From contig NZ_VSFA01000075.1 of the NCBI RefSeq assembly GCF_008119785.1, positions 1 through 35,161 of the forward strand: a stretch of DNA of 35,161 nt. Direction: 5' to 3'. Origin of the DNA: Micromonospora sp. MP36 (GTDB taxonomy: Bacteria > Actinomycetota > Actinomycetes > Mycobacteriales > Micromonosporaceae). The stretch's first letter is position 1, and the number at the start of each line of letters is the position of its first letter. The notes beneath the pieces are model-generated. The model worked only from the letters and a program-made list of their open reading frames with translations. It was not told the DNA's origin and did not search any database. Positions 15,787 to 25,068 of this stretch are shown here, piece by piece. A program made the translations under genes and the position numbers.

Positions 15787-16650
15787 GTGAGACTGGGTCG
15801 GCTGCTGGCCGTCGGCGCGGGGGCGGTCGCCGCCCGCTACGTGCTGCGGGAGGTGCGTACCTCCCCGGGCGCGCCGGCGCTCGAACGCACCAACTTCCGC
15901 GGCCGCACGGTCACCCTGGCGGCCGGCCCGGCCCTGGCGGTCGGGGCCGCCACCGCGGGCGCGCTCGGCGCGGGCAGCGCCCCCGCCGGCGCCGCCGCCC
16001 TGGTCGCCGGGGTGGGTGCCGGCACGGTCGGGCTGTACGACGACATCGTCGGCGCGCGCCCCGAGCAGAAGGCGGCCAAGGGCTTCGCCGGGCACCTCGC
16101 CGCGCTGCGCGAGGGCCGGGTCACCGCCGGACTCGTCAAGATCATCGGGGTGGGGGCGGCCGGTCTCGGCGCGGCCGCGCTGCTCGCCGCCGACCGCCGG
16201 GTCGCCGCCCATCCCCGCCGGCAGCGCGCCGGCGCCTTCGGCCGCGGGCTCGACGTGCTGCTCGGCGCCGGCGTCGTGGCCGGCACCGCCAACCTGGTCA
16301 ACCTGCTCGACCTGCGCCCCGGCCGGGCGCTGAAGTCGGGGATGCTGCTCGGCACGCCGCTGGCCACCGGCCCGTACGGCGGCATTGCCGCGGGCGCGGT
16401 CGGCGCCGCCGCCGGGCTGATCCGGGAGGACCTCGACGAGCGGGTGATGCTGGGCGACAGCGGCGCGAACGCGCTCGGCGCGCTGCTCGGGGTGAGCCTG
16501 GCCGCGCGTACCGGGCCGCTGGGCCGGGCCGGTGTGCTCGCCGTGCTCGCCGCCCTCACCGCCGCCAGCGAGAAGGTCAGCTTCACGCAGGTGATCCAGC
16601 GGACCCCGGGGCTGCGGGAACTGGACGCGCTGGGCCGGCTCGACGCCTGA
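15787..16650 (+). CDS. MraY/WecA-like phosphoglycosyltransferase (GT4-type prenyl-phosphate transferase)
   Basis: 287 residues, shorter than MraY (about 360), with several hydrophobic Ala/Gly/Leu segments. The catalytic landmarks remain: LYDDIVG (D85, D86), the Lys/Arg/His loop RVTAGLVKIIGVGAAG, NLVNLLDLRPGRALK (N169, N172, D175), and MLGDSGANALG (D224). Such enzymes move a sugar-1-phosphate from a UDP-sugar onto undecaprenyl phosphate at the inner face of the membrane. The classical His-rich cytosolic loop of MraY is not evident, so the substrate probably differs from UDP-MurNAc-pentapeptide. The start chosen is GTG 15787 with GGAGG (15776-15780) six bases upstream; GTG 15724, overlapping the steB stop, is a weaker alternative. 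It is followed after one base by a MurJ-family gene. Confidence 0.85.
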   Translation: MRLGRLLAVGAGAVAARYVLREVRTSPGAPALERTNFRGRTVTLAAGPALAVGAATAGALGAGSAPAGAAALVAGVGAGTVGLYDDIVGARPEQKAAKGFAGHLAALREGRVTAGLVKIIGVGAAGLGAAALLAADRRVAAHPRRQRAGAFGRGLDVLLGAGVVAGTANLVNLLDLRPGRALKSGMLLGTPLATGPYGGIAAGAVGAAAGLIREDLDERVMLGDSGANALGALLGVSLAARTGPLGRAGVLAVLAALTAASEKVSFTQVIQRTPGLRELDALGRLDA

Positions 16651-16651
16651 C

Positions 16652-18325
16652 GTGACGAAACCGGCACCCCTCGCCGGCGCCGGCCGGGTGGCCGGGGCGG
16701 CCGCACTCATCGCCGTCCTCACCGTGGTCAGCCGGCTCGCCGGCTTCGGCCGGACCGCCGTCTTCACCTGGGTTGTCGAGCGCAGCGACCTCGGCGGCAT
16801 GTACGTGATCGCCAACACGGTCCCGAACATCATCTTCGAGATCGTCGCCGGCGGTGCCCTCGCCAGCCTCGTCGTGCCGCTGCTGGCCCGACCGGTCGAG
16901 GCGGGCGACCGCCGCGAGGTGGCTGCCATCACCGGAGCCCTGTTGACCTGGACGCTGACCCTCCTCGTGCCGCTCGCCATCCTGGTCGCACTGCTGGCCG
17001 GACCGATTGTCGGGCTGCTCAGCGAGGGCCGCTCACCGGCCGAGCTGGCTGCGGGTGCTCGGATGCTGCAGGTCTTCGCCCCGCAGCTGCCGCTCTACGG
17101 CGTCGGCATCGTGCTGACCGGGGTGCTCCAGGCACACCGCCGGTTCGCCTGGCCGGTGATCGCCCCGCTGCTGTCCAGCGTCACGGTCATCCTCGCCTAC
17201 GTCGCCTTCGGCCTCGTCGAAGGGCGGGACGTCAGCGTGGCCCGGGTCAGCCGTGCCGGCGAGCTGATCTTGTCGGGGGGCACCACCATCGGGGTGGTGG
17301 TGCTGTCGCTGTCGCTGCTGGTGCCGCTGAGTCGGCTGGGGCTGCGGCTACGACCCGGGTACGCCTTTCCGGCCGAGGCCCGGATGAAGGTCGGCGGGCT
17401 GGCAGTGGCGGGCGCGGTGGCGGTGACCGCCCAGCAACTGGCCCTGGCGGTGATTCTGAAGCGGGTTTCCGGCGGCCCGGTCGGTTCCCCCCAGGTCTAC
17501 AACCTGGCGCAGACGATGTACCTGCTGCCGTGGTCGGTCCTGGCCGTGCCGCTGGCGGTGGCGGCCTACCCAACTCTCGCTGCTGCCGCCGTCGGCGGGG
17601 ACGATGCGGGATACCGGAAGACGTTGGCATCCGCCACGCGAGGCGTGTTGTTGTTCACCTGTCTGGGGGCGGCGGCTCTGGTTGGCACCGCCGAGGCGGT
17701 GGGCCATTTCTTCCCGCTCGGGGCTGGGCAGACGGCGGCGGCCATCGTCGGCTTCGCGCCCGGTCTGATCGGCTACGGGCTTTTCGCGATCCTCTCGCGG
17801 GCACTCTACGCGCGCGGCGCGACCCGGTCGGCCACCGCCGCGATCACGATCGGCTGGCTGGCCGTCCCGGTGGCGGCCGTGCCGCTGTCGGCCGTGCTGC
17901 ACCAAAGCGACCGGGTGCTGGCGGTGACCCTGGCCAACTCGGTCGGGATGCTGCTCCTCGGCGGCCTGCTGCTCGCCGCCGTGGCCCGCTCCGCCGGCCG
18001 GGCCGCCCTCGCCGGCGTCGGCCGGGCCGGGGCCGCCGGCCTGCTCGCCGCCGCGGTCGCCGGGCTCGGCGGGGCGGCCACCGCCCGCTGGCTCGCCAGC
18101 CTCGTGACCCCGACGACACCCGCGGCGCTCGTGCAGGGCATGCTGTCCGGGGTCGTGGTCGGCGCCGTGTTCCTCGCCGTAGCCTGGCTGACCGACGCGC
18201 GGGACGTGCGGCCGCTGCTCGCGGCCGTGACCCGTCGGTTCGGGCGACGCCGGCCGCCGGCCGACACGCCGGAGGAGCAACGCCCCCCGGAGCGGGGCGA
18301 CGGGAAGGAGACTCTTACGCGGTGA
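16652..18325 (+). CDS. murJ: MurJ/MviN-family lipid-linked precursor flippase
   Basis: 557 residues with about 14 predicted membrane helices. The start (AALIAVLTVVSRLAGFGRTAVFTWVVE) and the segment IANTVPNIIFEIVAGGALASLVVPLL match MurJ, a MOP-superfamily flippase that moves lipid II outward. The C-terminus (about 520-557) is a charged Arg/Pro/Glu tail without the pseudokinase seen on mycobacterial MviN. Only one base separates it from the MraY-like gene, so they are cotranscribed. Many actinobacteria carry their main MurJ near the replication origin, so this may be a paralogue that flips a different undecaprenyl-linked glycan. The symbol is by family only. Confidence 0.88.
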   Translation: MTKPAPLAGAGRVAGAAALIAVLTVVSRLAGFGRTAVFTWVVERSDLGGMYVIANTVPNIIFEIVAGGALASLVVPLLARPVEAGDRREVAAITGALLTWTLTLLVPLAILVALLAGPIVGLLSEGRSPAELAAGARMLQVFAPQLPLYGVGIVLTGVLQAHRRFAWPVIAPLLSSVTVILAYVAFGLVEGRDVSVARVSRAGELILSGGTTIGVVVLSLSLLVPLSRLGLRLRPGYAFPAEARMKVGGLAVAGAVAVTAQQLALAVILKRVSGGPVGSPQVYNLAQTMYLLPWSVLAVPLAVAAYPTLAAAAVGGDDAGYRKTLASATRGVLLFTCLGAAALVGTAEAVGHFFPLGAGQTAAAIVGFAPGLIGYGLFAILSRALYARGATRSATAAITIGWLAVPVAAVPLSAVLHQSDRVLAVTLANSVGMLLLGGLLLAAVARSAGRAALAGVGRAGAAGLLAAAVAGLGGAATARWLASLVTPTTPAALVQGMLSGVVVGAVFLAVAWLTDARDVRPLLAAVTRRFGRRRPPADTPEEQRPPERGDGKETLTR

Positions 18326-18441
18326 GCGCGAGGAGTGAGCCGGGTCCGCGAGCCCCGCGGTCGCGAACGGAGGGCAGGCACGGTGCGCGCGAGGAGTGAG
18401 CCGGGTTTGCGAGCCCCGCAGTCGCGAACGGAGGCGAGGCG
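18321..18441 (+). repeat. 61-bp imperfect tandem repeat between murJ and the GT4 gene
   Basis: The two copies are 18321-18381 and 18382-18441. They share GCGCGAGGAGTGAGCCGGGT, GCGAGCCCCGC and TCGCGAACGGAGG, with about four mismatches over the first 53 bases. The murJ stop is part of copy 1. Copy 2 ends in CGGAGG (18429-18434) seven bases before the ATG of the next gene, so the repeat provides its ribosome-binding site. The inner TTGCGA...TCGCGAA is a weak hairpin. I recall similar GTGAGCGCGAGGAGTGAG elements at many Micromonosporaceae gene borders, but could not search. Confidence 0.8.
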
Positions 18442-19575
18442 ATGACGGACGCCTCGTCGGCGCCGCGGTGGCACGGCTCGGTGGCCCTGGTGCTCGCCTC
18501 CAGCACCGGCGGGGTCGGTCAGCACGTCCGCTCGGTGGCCCGCGGCCTGGCCGCCGTCGGCGCGTCCGTGCTGGTCTGCGGCCCGGCCGCCACGCAGGAC
18601 CAGTTCGACTTCACCGGGGTGGGTGCCCGGTTCGCGCCGGTGGAGATCCCGGCCAGCCCCACGCCGGCCGACGCGCGGGCGGTCGCCGCGCTGCGTCAGG
18701 CGCTGTCCGGCGCCGAGGTCGACGTCGTGCACGCCCACGGGCTGCGGGCCGGCCTGGTCGCCGTCCTCGCCCGGCCGGCCGCCCCGGTGGTGGTCACCTG
18801 GCACAACGCCGTCCTCGCCGGTGGGCTGCGCGGCCGGCTGTCCCGGCTCGTCGAGCGGATCGTGGCCCGCTCCGCCCGGGTCGCCCTCGGCGCCTCCGCA
18901 GACCTGGTGGAGCGGGCCGCCGCCCTGGGCGCCGCCGACGCCCGGCTCGCCCCGGTCGCCGCGCCGACGCTGCCCCCGCCGCGCCGCCGCCGGGCCGCCG
19001 TCCGCGCCGAGTTCGGGGTCACCCCCGACCGTCCGCTGATCCTGTCGGTGGGCCGGCTGCACCCGCAGAAGCGGTACGACATCCTGGTGGACGCCGCCGC
19101 CCGGTGGCGGACCCGGAACCCGGCGCCGGTGGTGGTGATCGCCGGCAGCGGGCCCGCGTACCTCCAGCTCGCCGCGCGGATCTCGGCCGTCCGGGCCCCG
19201 GTGACCCTGCTCGGGCACCGCACCGACGTGGCCGACCTGCTCGCCGGCGCCGACCTGGCCGTGGTGACCAGCGACTGGGAGGCCCGCCAGTTGTTCGCCC
19301 AGGAGGCGTTGCGCGCCGGCGTACCGCTGGTGGCGACCGCCGTCGGTGGCCTGCCGGAGCTGGTCGGTGACGGCGCGGTGATGATCCCCGCGGGCGACGT
19401 CGACGCGGTGGACGCGGCGGTCCGCGCCCTGCTGGACGACGAGGCCGGGCGGGCCGACCTGGCCCGCCGGGGCGCCGCCCGGGCGGCGACCTGGCCGACC
19501 GAGGCGGACACGGTGGCCACCCTGGCCGCCCTCTACGCCGAACTGACGCCCGAGCCGTCGACGAGGACCCGGTGA
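18442..19575 (+). CDS. GT4-family glycosyltransferase (GT-B fold)
   Basis: 377 residues. The N-terminal Rossmann half starts VALVLASSTGGVGQHVRSVARGLAAVG and contains DVVHAHGLRAGLVA. The C-terminal nucleotide-sugar half contains ILSVGRLHPQKRYDILVDA, VIAGSGP and the E-x7-E motif (EARQLFAQE) followed by GVPLVATAVGGLPELV. There is no membrane segment, so it acts on the inner face of the membrane or in the cytosol. Donor and acceptor sugars are unknown. Between a MurJ-like flippase and a large membrane protein it probably extends or decorates the lipid-linked glycan made by the MraY-like enzyme. ATG 18442 has GGAGG within the tandem repeat. The stop overlaps the next gene. Confidence 0.92.
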   Translation: MTDASSAPRWHGSVALVLASSTGGVGQHVRSVARGLAAVGASVLVCGPAATQDQFDFTGVGARFAPVEIPASPTPADARAVAALRQALSGAEVDVVHAHGLRAGLVAVLARPAAPVVVTWHNAVLAGGLRGRLSRLVERIVARSARVALGASADLVERAAALGAADARLAPVAAPTLPPPRRRRAAVRAEFGVTPDRPLILSVGRLHPQKRYDILVDAAARWRTRNPAPVVVIAGSGPAYLQLAARISAVRAPVTLLGHRTDVADLLAGADLAVVTSDWEARQLFAQEALRAGVPLVATAVGGLPELVGDGAVMIPAGDVDAVDAAVRALLDDEAGRADLARRGAARAATWPTEADTVATLAALYAELTPEPSTRTR

Positions 19576-21902
19576 TGCTGCGTCGACTGACCCCGGTCCT
19601 GCTGACCCTGCTGGTGGTGGTGCTCGGCGTCACCGCGCTGGCCGCCCGGCCGCCGCACGGCAACCCCGGCCGCAGCGCCGACTTCGTGGTGCTGGCCGGG
19701 GCGGCCGGGCTGCGCTGGGACGACGTGGACCCGCAGACCACCCCCACGCTGTGGCGGATGGCGGAGCAGGGCTCGATCGGCTCCCTCTCGGTACGCTCCG
19801 CGCACCGGCCCACCTGCCCGGTCGACGGCTGGCTCACCCTCGGGGCGGGCAACTTCGCCGCCTGGAACGGCAGCCGCTCGGCGGCCGGCTGCCCGGCCAC
19901 CGGGGTGACCGTCGAGCAGCCCGACGGCATCGGCGCCAACCTGCCCGACCAGGAGAGCGTCGTCGCGTACAACCAGGACAAGCTGACCTGGGGGGCCACC
20001 CCGGGCGCGCTGTCCGAGTCGGTGCGCTGCTCGGTGGCGGTCGGGCCGGGCGCCGCGGTGGCCGCCGCCCGCCCGTTCGGCCGGGTCGACCGGTACGAGC
20101 CGGTCCTGCCCGCCGATCCGGCGCAGCTGCTCGGCTCGTGCGTGCTGAGCATCGTCGACCTCGGCAGCGTCGACGGGGAGAACCCGGCGACCCGGGCCGC
20201 CCAGGCCCGGCAGGTGGACGCCCAGCTCGCCCGGGTGCTCGCCGCCCGGCCCGCCCGCTCGACGGTGCTGGTCGCCGGCGTCGGCGACACCGACCCGCCG
20301 TCCCGGCTGCACGTGGCCGTCGCCGACGGCCCGGGCTGGGAGCGGGGCTGGCTGACCTCGCCGAGCACCGGCCGGGAGGGCTACCTGCAACTGGTCGACC
20401 TGGCGCCGACCGCCCTCGTCGTACTGGGCCGGCCGGTGCCCGAGCGGCTCTTCCTCGGCCGGGCCGCCGTCTCGGTCGGCGACCGGCCGGACGACCTGCG
20501 TACCGCGATCGACGCGCCGGCCGACGCGGACCGCGAGGCCGCCGCGCAGCGCCGGGTCGCCGGCTGGTTCTTCGGCCTGCTCGCCGCCGCCCAGGTGGCC
20601 CTCGCCGTGGCGGTGCTGCCCCTGCTGCGCCGGGCCCGCCGGCACGCCGGCCCGCACGGACCCGAACCGGTGTCCCGGCGGGTGGTGGCGGCCGTGGAGC
20701 TGCTGCTGATCGCCGCCGCGCTCGCCGTGCCGGCCGCCCTGCTCGCCGACGCGGCGCCGTGGTGGCGGGGCGAGCACGCCGGGTGGTGGTTCGCCCTGGT
20801 GACCGCCCTGCTGATCGTCGGCGGCACGGCCGCCGTCCGGTTCAGTCCGGGGCACGACCGCACCCTCGGCCCGCTCGGCGCGGTGGCCGGCCTGGCCACC
20901 CTGGTGGTCGGGGTGGACGTGCTCACCGGCTCCCGGTTGCAGCTCAACGGCGTGGTCGGCTACTCGGCCCTGGAGGGCGGCCGGTACACCGGGCTCGGCA
21001 CCGTCGGGCTCGGCGTGTTCATCGCCGGCTCGCTGCTGTGCGGGGGCTGGCTGGCGCAGCGGGTGCGCCGCGCCTGGCGCCCGATGGTGATGGTCGCGGT
21101 CGGCGGCGCCGCCGTGGTCATCGTGGGCAGCCCGTACCTGGGGGCGGACTCGATCGGCGCGATCGCGCTCACCGCCGGGGTGAGCGTCGCCGCCGCGATC
21201 TGCACCGGCGGCTGGCTGACGGTGAGCCGGCTGGCCTGGGCCACCATGGCCGGGCTGGCGCTCACCATCGGCTACGCGGTCGTGGACCTGCGCCGCCCGG
21301 CGGTCGAGCGGGGGAGCGTCGGCCGCTTCCTCGCCGCCCTCGGCGACGGCACCGGCGGGCTCACCGTGCACCGCTCCAGCGCCGCCAACCTGCAGACGCT
21401 GGTGGACAGCCCGCTCACCGTGCTGGCCCTGGCCGGCGCCGCGCTGGTCTGGCTGGCCCTGCTCCAGCCCTGGGGCGGCCTGATGCGGCTGTTCGGCATC
21501 TACCCGGCGGTCCGGGCGGCGATGGCCGGCACCGGCGTGGCCGCCGGCGTCGGCGGGCTGCTGGGCGGCTCGGCGCTGGACGTGGCCGGCGCGGCGGGCG
21601 CGCTGGTGGTGCCGATGGCGGCCCTGGCGGCCCTGCGGGTGCTCGACCACTCCACCGACCGCACCCAGCCCGGCACCGACCGGCCGGGTGACGAGAGCGG
21701 CACCTGGCTGGCCCGCCCCGGCGACGGCGACGGCGGTCACCCGCCCCGATCCGCCGACCCGGGCGCCCGGCCGGCCGCCGACGCCGCCGGCCCGTCCGAC
21801 GACTCGGGGCCGGACGACGGTACGGGGGCGCGGGCCCAGGCGCGCCCGGTCCGGGTGCCCGCCCCGGCCCGTCGGGCATCGACGGAGCTCCCCACGGCGT
21901 GA
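19575..21902 (+). CDS. Large membrane protein with alkaline-phosphatase-superfamily-like ectodomain
   Basis: 775 residues. One N-terminal helix (PVLLTLLVVVLGVTALAA) precedes a ~290-residue exported domain (about 30-320). That domain has DFVVLAGAAGLRWDDV, TPTLWRMAEQGSIGSLSVRS and TCPVDGWLTLGAGN, then VLVAGVGDTDPPSRLHVA and LVDLAPTALVVLG, an order resembling alkaline phosphatase/phosphoglyceromutase-type enzymes (metal-binding Asp near the start, GVGD/LHV late). About ten membrane helices follow (about 330-690), then a disordered Asp/Pro tail. It could transfer or remove a phospho-group on an exported glycan; this is inference, since several metal ligands cannot be confirmed. ATG 19575 overlaps the GT4 stop by one base; GTG 19572 is the alternative. 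Confidence 0.85.
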   Translation: MLRRLTPVLLTLLVVVLGVTALAARPPHGNPGRSADFVVLAGAAGLRWDDVDPQTTPTLWRMAEQGSIGSLSVRSAHRPTCPVDGWLTLGAGNFAAWNGSRSAAGCPATGVTVEQPDGIGANLPDQESVVAYNQDKLTWGATPGALSESVRCSVAVGPGAAVAAARPFGRVDRYEPVLPADPAQLLGSCVLSIVDLGSVDGENPATRAAQARQVDAQLARVLAARPARSTVLVAGVGDTDPPSRLHVAVADGPGWERGWLTSPSTGREGYLQLVDLAPTALVVLGRPVPERLFLGRAAVSVGDRPDDLRTAIDAPADADREAAAQRRVAGWFFGLLAAAQVALAVAVLPLLRRARRHAGPHGPEPVSRRVVAAVELLLIAAALAVPAALLADAAPWWRGEHAGWWFALVTALLIVGGTAAVRFSPGHDRTLGPLGAVAGLATLVVGVDVLTGSRLQLNGVVGYSALEGGRYTGLGTVGLGVFIAGSLLCGGWLAQRVRRAWRPMVMVAVGGAAVVIVGSPYLGADSIGAIALTAGVSVAAAICTGGWLTVSRLAWATMAGLALTIGYAVVDLRRPAVERGSVGRFLAALGDGTGGLTVHRSSAANLQTLVDSPLTVLALAGAALVWLALLQPWGGLMRLFGIYPAVRAAMAGTGVAAGVGGLLGGSALDVAGAAGALVVPMAALAALRVLDHSTDRTQPGTDRPGDESGTWLARPGDGDGGHPPRSADPGARPAADAAGPSDDSGPDDGTGARAQARPVRVPAPARRASTELPTA

Positions 21903-21965
21903 GCCGGACCCGGCTTCACGTGCGCCGACGCCGGGTGCGACACCGGTCCGGGCCGGGAAACGTGT

Positions 21966-22012
21966 TACCGTGGAATCCCGTGGATCGCGTGATCACTTCG
22001 GTGATCGGCACG
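21966..22012 (+). promoter_or_regulatory. pyrG promoter -10 and UUCG-capped leader hairpin
   Basis: TACCGT (21966-21971) fits an actinobacterial -10; no clear -35 is seen. The leader then holds CGTG-ATCAC-TTCG-GTGAT-cgg-CACG (21988-22012), a hairpin with a stable UUCG tetraloop and a 3-base bulge, about 40 bases before the pyrG start. A structural or attenuation role is possible. There is no obvious T-run, so simple termination is unlikely. Confidence 0.4.
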
Positions 22013-22052
22013 GCGGTTCGCACGACCGCTACGGACGACACGGGAGCAGGCC

Positions 22053-23810
<1,758 letters not shown>

Positions 23811-23847
23811 GCGAGCGAACCGTTCGGCTCAGCAGCGAGGCAGCGGC
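23811..23847 (+). repeat. Short palindromic spacer between pyrG and the NUDIX gene
   Basis: GAGCGAACCGTTCGGCTC is a near-palindrome in the 37-base spacer. Its GTGAGCG start on the upstream stop codon resembles the start of the 18321 repeat. It may be a fragment of the same class of border element. Confidence 0.3.
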
Positions 23848-24453
23848 GTGAGCGGCGTCGAGCACCGGTACGAGGTGACCGCGCACCGGGAGATCTGGTC
23901 CGGCCGGATCTTCCAGGTGGTCAGCGACGACGTCACTATGCCCGGCGGCGGCACCGCGACTCGCGACTACGTCACCCACGTCGGCGCGGTGGCCGTGGTG
24001 GCACTGGACGACGTCGACCAGGTGGTGCTGATCCGGCAGTACCGGCACCCGGTCGGCCGGCACCTGTGGGAGCTGCCGGCCGGGCTGACGGACGTCAGCG
24101 GCGAGGACCTGGCCGCCGCGGCGGCCCGGGAGTTGGCCGAGGAGGCCGACCTGACCGCCGGCACCATCGACGTCCTGGTCGACCTGCACACCTCGCCCGG
24201 CTTCTCCAACGAGGCGGTCCGGGTCTTCCTGGCCCGCGACCTCGCCGACGTGCCCGCCGAGCAGCGGCACGACCGGCGCGACGAGGAGGCCGACCTGCAG
24301 GTGCTCCGGGTCGGTCTCGACGAGGCGGTGCGGATGGTGCTGGCCGGCGAGATCACCAACGCGGCCGCCGTGGCGGGGCTGCTCGCCGCCGCCCGGGCCC
24401 GGGAGACAGGCTTCACCGAGCTGCGCCGGCCGGGGGCGCCGCCGCCCCGCTGA
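23848..24453 (+). CDS. NUDIX hydrolase, ADP-ribose pyrophosphatase-like
   Basis: 201 residues. The Nudix box is G79LTDVSGEDLAAAAARELAEEADL to about residue 102, with the metal-binding RELAEE centred on R94-E99. The lead-in LIRQYRHPVGRHLWELPAGL is characteristic of ADP-ribose pyrophosphatases, and SPGFSNEAVRVFLARDL fits the dimer-swapped loop region. It would hydrolyse ADP-ribose to AMP and ribose-5-phosphate. Position after pyrG matches Rv1700, an ADPRase in M. tuberculosis. The GTG at 23848 lacks a strong ribosome-binding site, so translation may depend on the upstream gene. Confidence 0.92.
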   Translation: MSGVEHRYEVTAHREIWSGRIFQVVSDDVTMPGGGTATRDYVTHVGAVAVVALDDVDQVVLIRQYRHPVGRHLWELPAGLTDVSGEDLAAAAARELAEEADLTAGTIDVLVDLHTSPGFSNEAVRVFLARDLADVPAEQRHDRRDEEADLQVLRVGLDEAVRMVLAGEITNAAAVAGLLAAARARETGFTELRRPGAPPPR

Positions 24454-24470
24454 GCCGGACCGGACAGACC

Positions 24471-24505
24471 AAGGGGCCGCGCGGTGACACCGCGCGGCCC
24501 CTTTT
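24471..24505. terminator. Strong bidirectional terminator
   Basis: A 12-bp perfect GC stem (24473-24484 with 24490-24501) and a 5-base loop, flanked by AA and TTTT that extend the pairing. It separates the converging NUDIX and TM2 genes and is the most canonical terminator in the window. Confidence 0.9.
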
Positions 24506-24519
24506 CGCTGTATCGCCGC

Positions 24520-24777
24520 TCAGTCGCGCAGCGGGCGTCCCTGACCGTCGACACCGCCGTTGATCAGGATCAGGATGCCGTCGATGAAGCCCCAGATGCC
24601 GCCGGCACCACAGGTCACGAGGCTCACCACGAGCTGGAGCACACCAATCTTGGTGTCGCCCATGTAGAAGCGGCCGGCACCGAGCCAGCCGAGCAGGATG
24701 CCGAGGATGCCCGCGACGACCTTGCTCTTGTCGGAGACGCCCTGCGGCGGGTACTGCTGGTAAGGAGGAGTGGTCAT
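24520..24777 (-). CDS. TM2-domain small membrane protein
   Basis: 85 residues. After a Pro/Gln/Tyr-rich head (MTTPPYQQYPPQGVSDKSK) come two membrane helices (VVAGILGILLGWLGAGRFYMG and IGVLQLVVSLVTCGAGGIWGFIDGILILI) separated by a short turn with the TM2 landmark GxxGaxxFYxG (GAGRFYMG). A short polar end (GGVDGQGRPLRD) follows. TM2 proteins are widespread small membrane proteins without a settled function in bacteria. ATG 24777 is preferred over the longer upstream reading because it begins the typical Pro/Tyr-rich TM2 head. It converges on the NUDIX gene. Confidence 0.88.
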   Translation of the reverse strand: MTTPPYQQYPPQGVSDKSKVVAGILGILLGWLGAGRFYMGDTKIGVLQLVVSLVTCGAGGIWGFIDGILILINGGVDGQGRPLRD

Positions 24778-25068
24778 GAGCGGACACCATAGTGATCCAC
24801 TGCCGTCCTGTCCGCATCCGTACCCGAACGGTGGGACGATGTTTATCCAATAGTGTCCTGACGGCCGAGGCGGACTCCACCGCCCAGTCCGGTTCATGCC
24901 TGACACATCGTCAGGACCACCGGGCACCGGATGTCACTGTGCTGCCCTCCGCGGAGTTCGTACGGGCCTAGACTGCCGCCGGCGGGACCGGTGGACCGCG
25001 TCGGCAATGGGGCTGCCGCGGCACCGCGCATTCGGGGGTGAGCAGCCCCGAAGGAAGGTGTCTGCATC
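24778..25068. promoter_or_regulatory. Divergent control region TM2 / ald
   Basis: 291 bases with no convincing gene. TAGACT (24969-24974) is a plausible -10 for ald, with a leader of about 90 bases. GGGGCTG (25009-25015) and CAGCCCC (25043-25049) pair just before the ald ribosome-binding site AAGGAAGG (25051-25058). No clear -35 was found on either strand. Confidence 0.35.

Noticed and set aside
19533..21740. 735-residue minus-strand frame opposite the membrane protein
   Set aside because: Gly/Arg/His-rich antisense shadow without domains.
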